Shown piece after piece: positions 1 to 7,951 of a DNA stretch of 64,000 nt (its first letter is position 1; each line of letters begins with the position of its first letter). The translations under genes and the position numbers were made by a program. The stretch is from the NCBI GenBank assembly GCA_030746295.1, contig JASLMY010000004.1:5903-69902 (forward strand), written 5' to 3'. This stretch comes from Alphaproteobacteria bacterium. Lineage in GTDB: Bacteria; Pseudomonadota; Alphaproteobacteria; GCA-2731375. The notes below the pieces were generated by a model. It was given only the letters and a program-made list of their open reading frames with translations. It had not been told where the DNA came from and did not search any database.

Positions 1-12
1 GTTCTCAGACAT
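1..12 (-). CDS. Start of a truncated gene at the window edge
   Basis: An ATG on the minus strand at position 12 opens a frame (Met-Ser-Glu-Asn) that overlaps the last bases of the ferredoxin gene and runs off the left edge. The overlap suggests translational coupling. Small ferredoxins of this type are often followed by an aldehyde:ferredoxin oxidoreductase-type large subunit. That is family knowledge only, because four codons cannot identify the product. Confidence 0.3.
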
Positions 13-280
13 GTGCCGCCTCCTTCTTGGCCTGCACCGCACCGACCGGGCACCACCTGACGCAGAGCGGCAGGGCTTCGTCGCCGCAGCCGTCGCAGGC
101 GATCCGGCCGTCCTCGCCGGTCTCGGAAATGCTCAGATCGACCTCGCCCCGGGCGGCATTCTTCAAGGCCCGAATGCTCGAGACCGCGCGGCCGAAGGCG
201 CCGGTGTGGTGGAAGGTGCAGATGAGCTCGCAGATGCCGCAAGCGGTGCATCTCGGCTCGACGAGCGTGATCTGGTGCAT
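5..280 (-). CDS. Two-cluster [4Fe-4S] ferredoxin-like electron transfer protein
   Basis: A 91-aa protein that most likely carries electrons to or from a redox enzyme. It has a first cysteine set C11/C14/C17/C21 (CxxCxxCxxxC) and a second set C62/C65/C73/C77 (CxxC, seven residues, CxxxCP), enough ligands for two [4Fe-4S] clusters as in HycB/AOR-partner ferredoxins. Cytosolic, with no signal peptide. The frame stays open for 92 more codons upstream, but that part is low-complexity Arg/Ala/Gly. ATG 280 has an AGGAG about 13 bases upstream and gives a normal ferredoxin N-terminus. The next gene starts inside its stop region, so the two are probably subunits of one complex. Confidence 0.8.
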   Translation of the reverse strand: MHQITLVEPRCTACGICELICTFHHTGAFGRAVSSIRALKNAARGEVDLSISETGEDGRIACDGCGDEALPLCVRWCPVGAVQAKKEAAHV

Positions 281-740
281 GGGCCCACCCGTTCTCCTGC
301 CGCCCGTTGGGGGCTTGGAGACGATTGGGGCGGCGGTCGAAGCGTTTAGCGAAGACCGGCGAGGTCGCCATCCGCAAGCCAGATGGCAGAGAACGTCCCC
401 CCGCCGGTCAGCCCGACGCTCGGCCGCTCCCCTGTCATCCCCGCTTACCGGCTCCGCCGGTGAGGCGCCCCGGCATCTTTTGCGCCGGACTCCGCCGCGC
501 CTCGAGCCGGTTTCGACACGGGGCAGTCGCCTCTCCGAGTGAAGAGTGTGGCACAAGACGGCGCCGGGCGGAAACCCGACGCGCCGCTTCGGCCGACCGA
601 AAGTATGGCGCTGACCGCGTCACCATCTTTGGCGGGGTGTTAGTTTCGATTCTAATATATTAGCAATCACTAAAATTTAACGCCTATCACGCAAAAGTGC
701 GTCATCGAAACAAAAGCCTACGGGCAATAGAGAGGTTGCT
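281..740. other. Intergenic region between ferredoxin and chemoreceptor genes
   Basis: No gene is supported in these 460 bases; the open frames are GC-driven. The right third turns AT-rich (about 640-690) and contains the 12-bp palindrome ctaatatattag at 653-664 and a short hairpin (acgca/tgcgt) near 691-704, so the promoter of the downstream chemoreceptor gene probably lies here. No assignable -35/-10 pair was identified with confidence. Confidence 0.5.
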
Positions 741-2792
741 ATGCGGTATTTGCAGAATGTCAGGATGACGCACGCCTTACTGGCCGTCGCTTCGGTGCCG
801 ACCGTCGTGGCGCTGCTCTTCGCTTCCCAATTGATCCTGCAAGAGCTTCGCCACGGCAACGAGCTGGAGCGTCTGTCGCGACTAATCGCGCTTTCCGTCA
901 AGATGAGCGATGTCGTCCACGAGCAGCAGAAGGAGCGGGGCGCCACCGCCGTGTTCGTCGGCTCCAAGGGCGCCAAGTTCCGCGCCGAGCTGGTGGCACA
1001 GCGCCAGGTGACGGACCAGAAGCGCGCCGCCTTCGATGCCTATCTCGCCGGGTTCGAGGCCGAGGAATTCGGTGCCGCCTTCACGGAGGACTTCCAGGCC
1101 CTGCTGGCGCGGCTGGCGAAGATGGATTCGATCCGCGCCAAGGTCGATGCCTTGACCATCTCCGCGGCGGAGGCGATCGGTTACTACACCGGCCTGAACG
1201 GGCAGAACCTGAGCCTCATCGCTGACATGGCCGGCCTCAGTCCCGACCCGGAGATCGTCGTCAGCATCGTCGGCTACGCGAACTACCTGCAGGGCAAGGA
1301 GCGTGCCGGAATCGAGCGCGCGATCGGCGCCAACGGTTTCGCCTCGGGCCAATTCACGCCCAAGGCCATGGACAAGTTCAAGGCCCTGATCGGCGCTCAA
1401 AGCGTCTACAACGATGTCTTCCTCGCCTACGCCACGGCCGACCAACGGGGCCTTTTCGACGAGGTCATGAACGGGGCCGCGGCGCAAGAGGTCGGGCGAA
1501 TGCGCGAGATCGCCTTCGCCGGCGGCTTGACCGGAGAATTGCAGGAGATCAGCGGCAAGTATTGGTTCGACACCATTACCAAGAAGATCAACGGCCTTAA
1601 GAAGATCGAGAGCTCGCTGTCGGCCGATTTGCTGGGCCAGATGGGGGCCGTTCGAGCCGCCGCGATGACGGCGTTGTGGTTGGGGCTGGCCCTCGCCGTC
1701 GCCGGCCTTGTCCTCGCCATCGGCCTCTCCGCGATCGTCGTTCGCACCGTGACCCAGGCGTTTCGGTCGCTCGTCACGCCCATGTTGGGGCTGGCCGAGG
1801 GCGACCTCGAGACCGAGCTGCCGCCGGTCACCAAGAACGAGATTGGCGACATGATCGAAGCGCTTCAGGTCTTCCAGAAGAACGGCCTGGAGCAGAAGAA
1901 GCTGGCGGTCGAGCAGGAGACGGCGCGAGCAGCCCGCGAGGCCCGCGCGACGCGGATCGAGGACTTGACCCGGAGCTTCGACGAGAGCGTCGCCGGGGTC
2001 ATCGACACCGTGGTCTCGGCGGCCGAGGAGATGAGCTCGACGGCGCAGTCGATGACCACCCTGGCGGACGATGCGGCCGAGCGCACGACGACCGTCTCCG
2101 CCGCTTCCGAGCAGGCCAGCGCCAACGTCCAGACCGTGGCCTCGGCGGCGGAAGAGTTGTCGGCCTCGGTCCGGGAGATCTCGGGCCAAGTCACTACCTC
2201 GGCCGACACCGCGGGCAGCGCCGTCGGTGCTGCCGAGCAAGCGACCGAGAAGGTCCAAGGCCTGGTCGAGGCCTCGCAGAAGATCGGCGAGGTGGTTGAT
2301 CTCATCAACGACATCGCCAGCCAGACCAACCTCTTGGCCCTCAACGCCACCATCGAGGCGGCCCGCGCCGGCGAGGCCGGCAAGGGCTTCGCCGTCGTTG
2401 CCTCGGAGGTCAAGAACCTGGCCAGCCAGACCGGCAAGGCGACGGAAGAGATCGCCGGTCAGATCTCGGGCATCCAAGGCGCCACCAGCGAGGCGGTGAC
2501 GGCGATCGACGAGATCACCCGGACCATCGGGCAGATCAACGAGACCGCCAGCGCCATCGCCGCCGCGGTGGAAGAACAGGGGGCGGCGACCGGCGAGATC
2601 AGCCGCAACGCCCAGGAAGCCGCCGGCGGTACCCAGCAGGTCAGCGACACCATCGTCGGCGTCAGCGAGGCCGCGGCCGAGACCGGCCAATCCGCCGGTC
2701 AGGTGCTGGAGGCGGCGAGGGAGCTGTCGCGCCAGTCGGAGACCCTGCGCGGCGTCGTCGACATGTTTTTGAGCGACGTTCGCGCTGCCTAG
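741..2792 (+). CDS. Methyl-accepting chemotaxis protein with nitrate/nitrite-sensing (NIT) domain
   Basis: A 683-aa inner-membrane chemoreceptor. It has TM1 at about 11-31 and a large periplasmic domain at about 45-295 whose start ([11 protein letters not shown]) matches the helical NIT sensor family. TM2 lies at about 304-332, then a HAMP domain to about 385. The cytoplasmic signalling coiled coil has its highly conserved hairpin tip near 514-560 ([20 protein letters not shown], then GKGFAVVA). There is no C-terminal NWETF-type tether for CheR/CheB. The gene stands alone, without che genes nearby, and ends at a strong terminator. The NIT domain suggests nitrate/nitrite or a related small ligand; the real ligand is unknown. 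Confidence 0.93.
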   Translation: MRYLQNVRMTHALLAVASVPTVVALLFASQLILQELRHGNELERLSRLIALSVKMSDVVHEQQKERGATAVFVGSKGAKFRAELVAQRQVTDQKRAAFDAYLAGFEAEEFGAAFTEDFQALLARLAKMDSIRAKVDALTISAAEAIGYYTGLNGQNLSLIADMAGLSPDPEIVVSIVGYANYLQGKERAGIERAIGANGFASGQFTPKAMDKFKALIGAQSVYNDVFLAYATADQRGLFDEVMNGAAAQEVGRMREIAFAGGLTGELQEISGKYWFDTITKKINGLKKIESSLSADLLGQMGAVRAAAMTALWLGLALAVAGLVLAIGLSAIVVRTVTQAFRSLVTPMLGLAEGDLETELPPVTKNEIGDMIEALQVFQKNGLEQKKLAVEQETARAAREARATRIEDLTRSFDESVAGVIDTVVSAAEEMSSTAQSMTTLADDAAERTTTVSAASEQASANVQTVASAAEELSASVREISGQVTTSADTAGSAVGAAEQATEKVQGLVEASQKIGEVVDLINDIASQTNLLALNATIEAARAGEAGKGFAVVASEVKNLASQTGKATEEIAGQISGIQGATSEAVTAIDEITRTIGQINETASAIAAAVEEQGAATGEISRNAQEAAGGTQQVSDTIVGVSEAAAETGQSAGQVLEAARELSRQSETLRGVVDMFLSDVRAA

Positions 2793-2831
2793 CGCGGTCG
2801 AAGGCCGGGCTTAGACACAAGCCCGGAAATC

Positions 2832-2874
2832 GAGAGAGCGGTGCCGTTTTCCCCGGGTACCGCTCTCTCTTTTT
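2832..2874 (+). terminator. Rho-independent terminator of the chemoreceptor gene
   Basis: An 11-bp perfect GC-containing stem (gagagagcggt / accgctctctc), extended by three more pairs including one G-U, closes a ten-base loop and is followed directly by five T residues at 2870-2874. It begins about 40 bases after the chemoreceptor stop codon. Confidence 0.9.
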
Positions 2875-2958
2875 GTCCGCGTGTCGTCCTATGACATCGG
2901 TTGATCGAGGCCACGGCCGGCCCCGACCGCTGCTTCCAACCCGTCCTCCGGAAAGGGG

Positions 2959-3105
2959 GCACCGGCGCTCAAGCGCAGCTTTCTCTGGATCGTCCGCTGC
3001 GACGTCTTCGCCGCCGAGCATGCCGTGGTCCTGAGCGTCGGGATCGCCAACTTCACTGCCGGCGATGGCAGCTTCGGCCCGGTCTTCACCGACGCGGCCG
3101 CTTGA
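2959..3105 (+). pseudogene. Possible 3' remnant of a coding sequence
   Basis: A short open stretch of 48 codons ending at TGA 3103-3105 has protein-like composition (hydrophobic beta-like segments AVVLSVGIANFTAGDG then FGPVFTDAAA) but no start codon or ribosome binding site. It sits in a 337-base gap between the chemoreceptor terminator and the convergent hydrolase gene. It could be a decayed gene end or chance; I recognise no family. Confidence 0.18.
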
Positions 3106-3129
3106 CCGATCGCGGACCTCGATGCCGTA

Positions 3130-4098
3130 TCATGCCGCCGTCACCACCAGCGTGGTACCGACGCTGGAGGGCACATAGGACTCCGGCATCTCGTTCGCCA
3201 AGTGGTGGATCGCCTTCCAGCCGGTGCAATGGCCCGCCATCACGCATTTCGGTCCGATCGCCTTCAGCTCGGCCACGGTCTCGTCGATGATCGGCTCGAA
3301 CAGGCTGCCGGTCAGGTGCAGCCCGCCCAAAAGTGCGTGGACGGTGTCGACGCCGGTCAGCTTCTGGGCGTAGCGAATGGTGTTGATGGCGCCGGCGTGG
3401 CAGCAGCCGGTGACCACCACCAGGCCCTTACCCTTGACGTTTACGACCAGCGCTTGATCGTCTTTCAGGTCCGGGTCCGGCTCCCAGGCGCCGTCGACCT
3501 CGGCCTTGTGCGGCGGGAAGCCGCGCTCGAAGCCGCTGGTGCGCGCGATCTCGCCCGTCGCCAGGACCGTGCCGCCCAGCAGGTAGGTGGGCCCGCGGCC
3601 CTCGACGAACGAGATGCCCCGCGCCTCCAGCCACTGCCGGTCCATGTTGGGCATGTGGCGGGTGTTGCCGTCGGGTAGGTCGGTACGGCGCTTGCGGAAG
3701 GCATCGGGGTGCAAATGGATCGGGATCTGCCAGTCATCCAGCCGCTCGACGAGGCCGATCAGGCCCTGGGTGTGGTCGACATGGCCGTGGCTCAACACCA
3801 TGCACTCGAAGTCCTCTGGCGCGAGGCCCAGCATGTCCATGTTGTGGATCAGGCCGTGCGTGGTCATGCCGGCGTCGAACAGCATTCGTCGCGCGCTGCC
3901 GCCAGCATGGGCCGTGACCATCGCCGAGAAGCCGTGCTCGGCAATCAGCGCCGGGCGCTGGCCCCAGGGCTCGGCCGTCGACAGTTGCGCGCGCCTGACC
4001 TCGTCGGTGCTGGCCAGAAAGACGTCGATCGAGTTGTCCAGCAGGATCGTCACCTCGACCCGGTCGACCGGCTGCTGCGATGTGGCGGTGAGGCTCAT
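3130..4098 (-). CDS. MBL-fold metallo-hydrolase (COG1237 type)
   Basis: A 322-aa cytosolic metallo-beta-lactamase-fold protein. The metal-binding HxHxDH motif is intact at 104-109 (HGHVDH), with a preceding Asp in the FDAG segment (about 75). A second conserved block TGCCHAGAINT near 227-237 is typical of the COG1237 branch, which includes the methyldihydropterin/RFAP-synthase-like proteins. A late His lies near 290 (AGHC). The start codon overlaps the stop of the upstream dioxygenase by four bases (ATGA), so the two are co-translated and probably act on the same pathway. The substrate is not predictable from sequence. Confidence 0.85.
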   Translation of the reverse strand: MSLTATSQQPVDRVEVTILLDNSIDVFLASTDEVRRAQLSTAEPWGQRPALIAEHGFSAMVTAHAGGSARRMLFDAGMTTHGLIHNMDMLGLAPEDFECMVLSHGHVDHTQGLIGLVERLDDWQIPIHLHPDAFRKRRTDLPDGNTRHMPNMDRQWLEARGISFVEGRGPTYLLGGTVLATGEIARTSGFERGFPPHKAEVDGAWEPDPDLKDDQALVVNVKGKGLVVVTGCCHAGAINTIRYAQKLTGVDTVHALLGGLHLTGSLFEPIIDETVAELKAIGPKCVMAGHCTGWKAIHHLANEMPESYVPSSVGTTLVVTAA

Positions 4099-5117
4099 GA
4101 CCCTGCTCCTCCGGCCGGCTGCTCTCGCGCGGCGCTGCCGACGCCGACCCGGTCGGGATAGTTGGCGTCGAGGCGCTTGGCGAAATAGTCGCCGTAGCGG
4201 ATCGGCGCGTGCTTCGCCGGCCGTGCCCGGTCGACGAAGCCGTCGAGGCAGCGGACCACGGTCTCGACGTTGGGGTCGAAGAACATGCCGATGGAATAGC
4301 GCTCGCGCGGGGGCGATCTGTTGATCACCCTGTGAGGCGTCGAATTGAAGACATCGTTGGTCCAGCGCGCCAGGATGTCGCCGACGTTGACGACGAAGGT
4401 GCCCGGGATCGGTGGCGCCGCGAACCAGCCGCCGTCGACCCGCTGCACCTCCAGGCCGCCGACCGCGTCCTGGGCCAGGATGGTAAGGAATCCGTAGTCG
4501 GTATGCGGATGGATGCCGAAAAGTTCCTCCGACCCGTCCGCCGCCATCGGTGGATAGTGGATGAGGCGCAGCGTCGTCGAGGGTGGGTCGAAGAAGCCAT
4601 CGAAGAAGTCCGCCGGCTCGCCGACCGCCAACGCCACCGCCGGCAGCAGGCCGAGGCCGAGCGACGTCAGCGCCGCGTCATAGCGGCCGACGACGTCGCG
4701 AAAACCGGCGTCGTCCGGCCACTGGTTCGGTCCCGCCAGTTCCTGCGCCAGATAGCCGGGTTCGTCGGCCGGGACCTCGTGGCGAAGGAAGAATGATTCC
4801 AGTTGGTTCGCATGTCGGGCCGGCGCGAAGCGGGCCGAGGAGACCAGGGTCGAGGTGGCGAAGGGTTGGTAGCCGCGGTGCCACTGGTTGAGCTTGATTT
4901 CCAGCTTTTCGGCCAAGGGCCGGGCGTGAAACCGGCGATTTTGCTCGAAGGCCTCGGCGACCAAGTCCTCCGACACGCCGTGGCCCGAAATGTAGAAAAA
5001 GCCGCTGTCGAGGCAGGCGCGACGGATCTCGGCGGCGACTTCTTGGGCGGCCGCCGGCCGGCCGGCGAGCAATCCGCCGACGTCGATCACGGGTATCTCG
5101 TGATCCCGGTCCGTCAT
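4095..5117 (-). CDS. Isopenicillin N synthase-like 2-oxoglutarate/Fe(II) dioxygenase
   Basis: A 340-aa member of the IPNS/flavonol-synthase group of non-haem iron dioxygenases. It has the N-terminal DIOX_N region (PVIDVGGL, then GFFYISGHGV at about 38-47). The double-stranded beta-helix core carries the iron triad HxD (HTDYG, about 204-208) and a distal His (TPHRVINR, about 258-265), followed by RYSIG, whose Arg normally holds the 2-oxoglutarate carboxylate. All key residues are present. It precedes and overlaps the MBL-fold hydrolase gene by four bases. Homologues oxidise amino acids, nucleobases or secondary metabolites; nothing here fixes the substrate. The 157 bases upstream form a divergent promoter region shared with the DMT gene. 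Confidence 0.88.
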   Translation of the reverse strand: MTDRDHEIPVIDVGGLLAGRPAAAQEVAAEIRRACLDSGFFYISGHGVSEDLVAEAFEQNRRFHARPLAEKLEIKLNQWHRGYQPFATSTLVSSARFAPARHANQLESFFLRHEVPADEPGYLAQELAGPNQWPDDAGFRDVVGRYDAALTSLGLGLLPAVALAVGEPADFFDGFFDPPSTTLRLIHYPPMAADGSEELFGIHPHTDYGFLTILAQDAVGGLEVQRVDGGWFAAPPIPGTFVVNVGDILARWTNDVFNSTPHRVINRSPPRERYSIGMFFDPNVETVVRCLDGFVDRARPAKHAPIRYGDYFAKRLDANYPDRVGVGSAAREQPAGGAGS

Positions 5118-5274
5118 CGATGCTCCCCCATGTGCTCCGCTACCCCACGCTCTCTCTTCCCGTTGGAAGGATTGTGAAGTCTAAACGATCGGTGTCGCGC
5201 GTGCCATTGGACCTGACGGTGCCGGCGTGATTAGGTCGTGCGGGGATTTGTATCGATGACGTTGATCACGCCAC

Positions 5275-6189
5275 ATGACTAGAACGCAGGCCCACGGGGC
5301 CGGGCCGGCGCCGACCTCGGGCGCCTTGCGCGGAATCGGCTGGATGCTGCTGGCGGGCGGCTGCTTCGTCGTCGTGACCGGCATCGTCCGCCACCTCGGC
5401 ACCGACATGAACCCGGTGCAGGCGGCTTTCATCCGCTACGCCTTCGGCTTCGCTTTCCTGGCGCCGGTCTGGCTGCGTTTCCTTCGGGCACCGCCGCCGC
5501 TGTCCCGCGTTGGGGTCCATGCCATCCGCGGCCTCGTGCACGGCCTCGGCGTCATGCTCTGGTTCTTCGCCATGACGCGGATACCGATCGCGCAGGTGAC
5601 GGCGCTCGGCTTCACGGCACCGATATTCACCACTATCGGCGCCGCCATCTTCCTCGGCGAGACCTTTCGCCTCAGGCGCTTCGTCGCCGTCCTCCTGGGC
5701 TTCGCCGGCACCCTGGTGATCCTGAAGCCCGGGATCGACGTGGTCGACATCGGCGCCGTGGCGCAGCTCTCGGCGGCACCGCTTTTCGCCGTCTCGCTGC
5801 TGATCGCCAAGAAGCTGACGGAAACCGAGTCGCCGACGACGATCGTCGCGTACTTGAGCATCTTCGTCACCCTGGCGCTGTTGCCGCCGGCGCTCTATGT
5901 CTGGCGGGCGCCGACGCTGGAGGAGCTGGCCTGGCTCTTCGTCACCGCACTGTCGGCAACGCTGGGCCATGTCTGCATGACGCGGGCCTTCCGGGCGACC
6001 GAGATCACCGTCACCCAGCCGGTCTCGTTCCTGCAGCTCGTCTGGGCGACCTTGCTCGGCCTCTATCTCTTCGGCGAACAGCCGGACGCCTGGACCTGGG
6101 CCGGTGGCGCCATCATCGTCGGCAGTGCGACCTACATCGCCCATCGCGAGGCGCGCCAGCGCCGTCTGCCGCGATCGGTCGGCGGATAG
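5275..6189 (+). CDS. EamA-family DMT transporter
   Basis: A 304-aa integral membrane protein with about ten transmembrane helices arranged as two EamA repeats of about 140 residues, the drug/metabolite transporter fold. The second repeat shows the usual TQPVSFLQLVWATLLGLYLFGE pattern of these exporters (residues about 244-265). The N-terminus (about 15 polar residues before TM1) fits the ATG at 5275, although no good ribosome binding site precedes it. It is divergent from the dioxygenase gene and stands alone. Substrates of this family are amino acids, nucleosides or other metabolites; the specificity is unknown. Confidence 0.88.
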   Translation: MTRTQAHGAGPAPTSGALRGIGWMLLAGGCFVVVTGIVRHLGTDMNPVQAAFIRYAFGFAFLAPVWLRFLRAPPPLSRVGVHAIRGLVHGLGVMLWFFAMTRIPIAQVTALGFTAPIFTTIGAAIFLGETFRLRRFVAVLLGFAGTLVILKPGIDVVDIGAVAQLSAAPLFAVSLLIAKKLTETESPTTIVAYLSIFVTLALLPPALYVWRAPTLEELAWLFVTALSATLGHVCMTRAFRATEITVTQPVSFLQLVWATLLGLYLFGEQPDAWTWAGGAIIVGSATYIAHREARQRRLPRSVGG

Positions 6190-6260
6190 CGCGTCATCGG
6201 CGACGAATATGTGCTGTGACGTCTGTTACTACGCTTTCCGAGCGGTGAGCCTATGTTTGG

Positions 6261-6518
6261 ATGGCTATGATCCTTGGAAACTCAAAACCTCGGCGCTGGC
6301 ACGCCCTCCTCGGAAGCGAGGTCCGTCGCGAAGCTGCGGATGCATGCGGCGCTGTCCTCGGCGTCTCGGTTGTGCTGGTCATGAGCATACTGTCGGCGAG
6401 CGAAGGATCGTTCCGGCTCGCCGCCGTGTTGTTCGGCCTTGCCACGCTGCTTCTTCTGTTTGCTGGCCGCCAGGTGTCGCACTGGAGAAAGCTCCGGCAT
6501 CTGGTGCGCAACACCTAG
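6261..6518 (+). CDS. Small hypothetical membrane protein
   Basis: An 85-aa open frame with a basic N-terminus and two clear hydrophobic segments (about 29-46 and 52-70) separated by a short polar turn, ending in a basic tail. This would be a double-spanning small inner-membrane protein with both termini inside. The ribosome binding site is weak and a second ATG lies two codons in. I do not recognise a family. The hydrophobic pattern argues for a real gene, the lack of a good start against it. Confidence 0.42.
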   Translation: MAMILGNSKPRRWHALLGSEVRREAADACGAVLGVSVVLVMSILSASEGSFRLAAVLFGLATLLLLFAGRQVSHWRKLRHLVRNT

Positions 6519-6714
6519 CGCCTACCGTCGCGAGCCTCTGTCGGTGTCTGCCCTAGCAGGCCTGCGCTAGCACCTCCCCGCCGTCGTCGGCCGCGTCATT
6601 TGCGATTACCATCTCAGCCGAAGTAGCCTTGTGGCAGCGCCACGAAGGCCAGCGGCCTGTCCGCGCGCCCGTCCCTGGCCTGTCGGCTGGTATGCGATTC
6701 GAAACGGTGAGTTC

Positions 6715-7875
6715 ATGTCCGCAATGAAGCATCAGCACGATCGCGCGGCGGAAGGGCCGACGCCTTTCGAGCGGGCCGGGCGCCAGCCGCTGATGCTGGG
6801 CCTCTTCCTGCCGCACCAGGAAGGCGCCTGGAGCCCGTCGACGGCACCGCGCCAGACCTCGTGGACCTTCGACTACAACGTCAAGTGCGCCGTCGCGGCG
6901 GACGAGCTCGGCTTCGACCTCGTCTTCGCCCTCGCCCAATGGCTCGGCAAGGGCGGTTATGGCGGCGAGATAAATTTCCGCGAGAACACGCTCGACCCCT
7001 TCATCGCCTCGGCCGGCCTGGCGCCCTTGACCAAGAACGTGCTGCTGATCGCCACGGTGCACATCCTCTACGGCTGGCACCCGCTGCACATCGCCAAGTA
7101 CGGCGCCGTCATCGACCATATGAGCGGTGGTCGTTGGGGCCTGAACGTCGTCACCGGCTACAAGGAGAGCGAGTTCCGCATGTTCGGGCTGGAGCCGATC
7201 GCGCACGACCTGCGCTACGAGATGGCCACGGAATTCACCACCGTCATGCAGCGGCTCTGGTCGGAGGACGACGAGTTGACCTTCGAGGGCCGCTGGTGGC
7301 GGACCCAGAATGCCTTCGTGGCACCGAAGCCGGTGCACCGGCGCGTGGTGATGGTCAACGCGGCCTCCTCACCCGCCGGCATCGACTATGCAACGAGCTT
7401 CTCCGACATCATCTTCGTCACCAGCCCGGCAGGCGCCGACCCGGCGGCAGCGGTCGAGTCGCTGCCGGCCCACACGAGCCGCATCCGCGAGGCGGCGCGG
7501 GCCAAGGGCCGCGAGATCAAGATCGTTATCAACCCACACGTCATCTGCCGCGAGACCGAGGCGGAGGCCCGGGCGCAATATCAAGCAATCTTGGACGGGC
7601 GCGACGAGGTCGCGCTTGCGAACTTCGCCGCCGCATTCATGGGCGGCGACCAGGCCTCCTGGCGGGGCCATGAGAAGAACCATTGGGCGGTCGGCGGCAA
7701 CGTCCACCTGGTCGGTAGCCCTGAGCAGGTCGTCGATTGGTTCGCCAAGCTGAAAGCGGCCGGCTGCGACGGCGTGCAAATCAACTTCTACGACTTCCTG
7801 CCCGAGCTCGCCTTCTTCGGCGAGCGGGTGATGCCGCTTATGCGCGAAGCCGGGCTCCGGATCGACCAGGTCTAG
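6715..7875 (+). CDS. LLM-class flavin monooxygenase, RutA/SfnG-like
   Basis: A 386-aa bacterial luciferase-like TIM-barrel enzyme that uses reduced flavin and O2. The order of motifs (GGEINFREN, then LTKNVLLIATVH, SGGRWGLNVVTGYKESEF, and the C-terminal FYDFLPELAFFGERVMPLM) parallels pyrimidine monooxygenase RutA and dimethylsulfone monooxygenase SfnG. The frame is open 28 codons upstream, but that part is low-complexity; ATG 6715 has GGTGAG just before it. It lies 76 bases upstream of hyuA on the same strand, which suggests oxidative opening or trimming of a nitrogen heterocycle before hydantoinase action. A flavin reductase partner is not present nearby. Confidence 0.85.
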   Translation: MSAMKHQHDRAAEGPTPFERAGRQPLMLGLFLPHQEGAWSPSTAPRQTSWTFDYNVKCAVAADELGFDLVFALAQWLGKGGYGGEINFRENTLDPFIASAGLAPLTKNVLLIATVHILYGWHPLHIAKYGAVIDHMSGGRWGLNVVTGYKESEFRMFGLEPIAHDLRYEMATEFTTVMQRLWSEDDELTFEGRWWRTQNAFVAPKPVHRRVVMVNAASSPAGIDYATSFSDIIFVTSPAGADPAAAVESLPAHTSRIREAARAKGREIKIVINPHVICRETEAEARAQYQAILDGRDEVALANFAAAFMGGDQASWRGHEKNHWAVGGNVHLVGSPEQVVDWFAKLKAAGCDGVQINFYDFLPELAFFGERVMPLMREAGLRIDQV

Positions 7876-7951
7876 GGGCCGGCTGTATCTCGGCCCGCCG
7901 CCGCGTATGATGGCGCTTTCCGGCGGCAGCGGGGGGTTTGGCCCGGAGGCG

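Noticed and set aside
6670..6700. tRNA-like T-loop word (gattcgaa)
   Set aside because: No matching acceptor stem or cloverleaf can be drawn around it.
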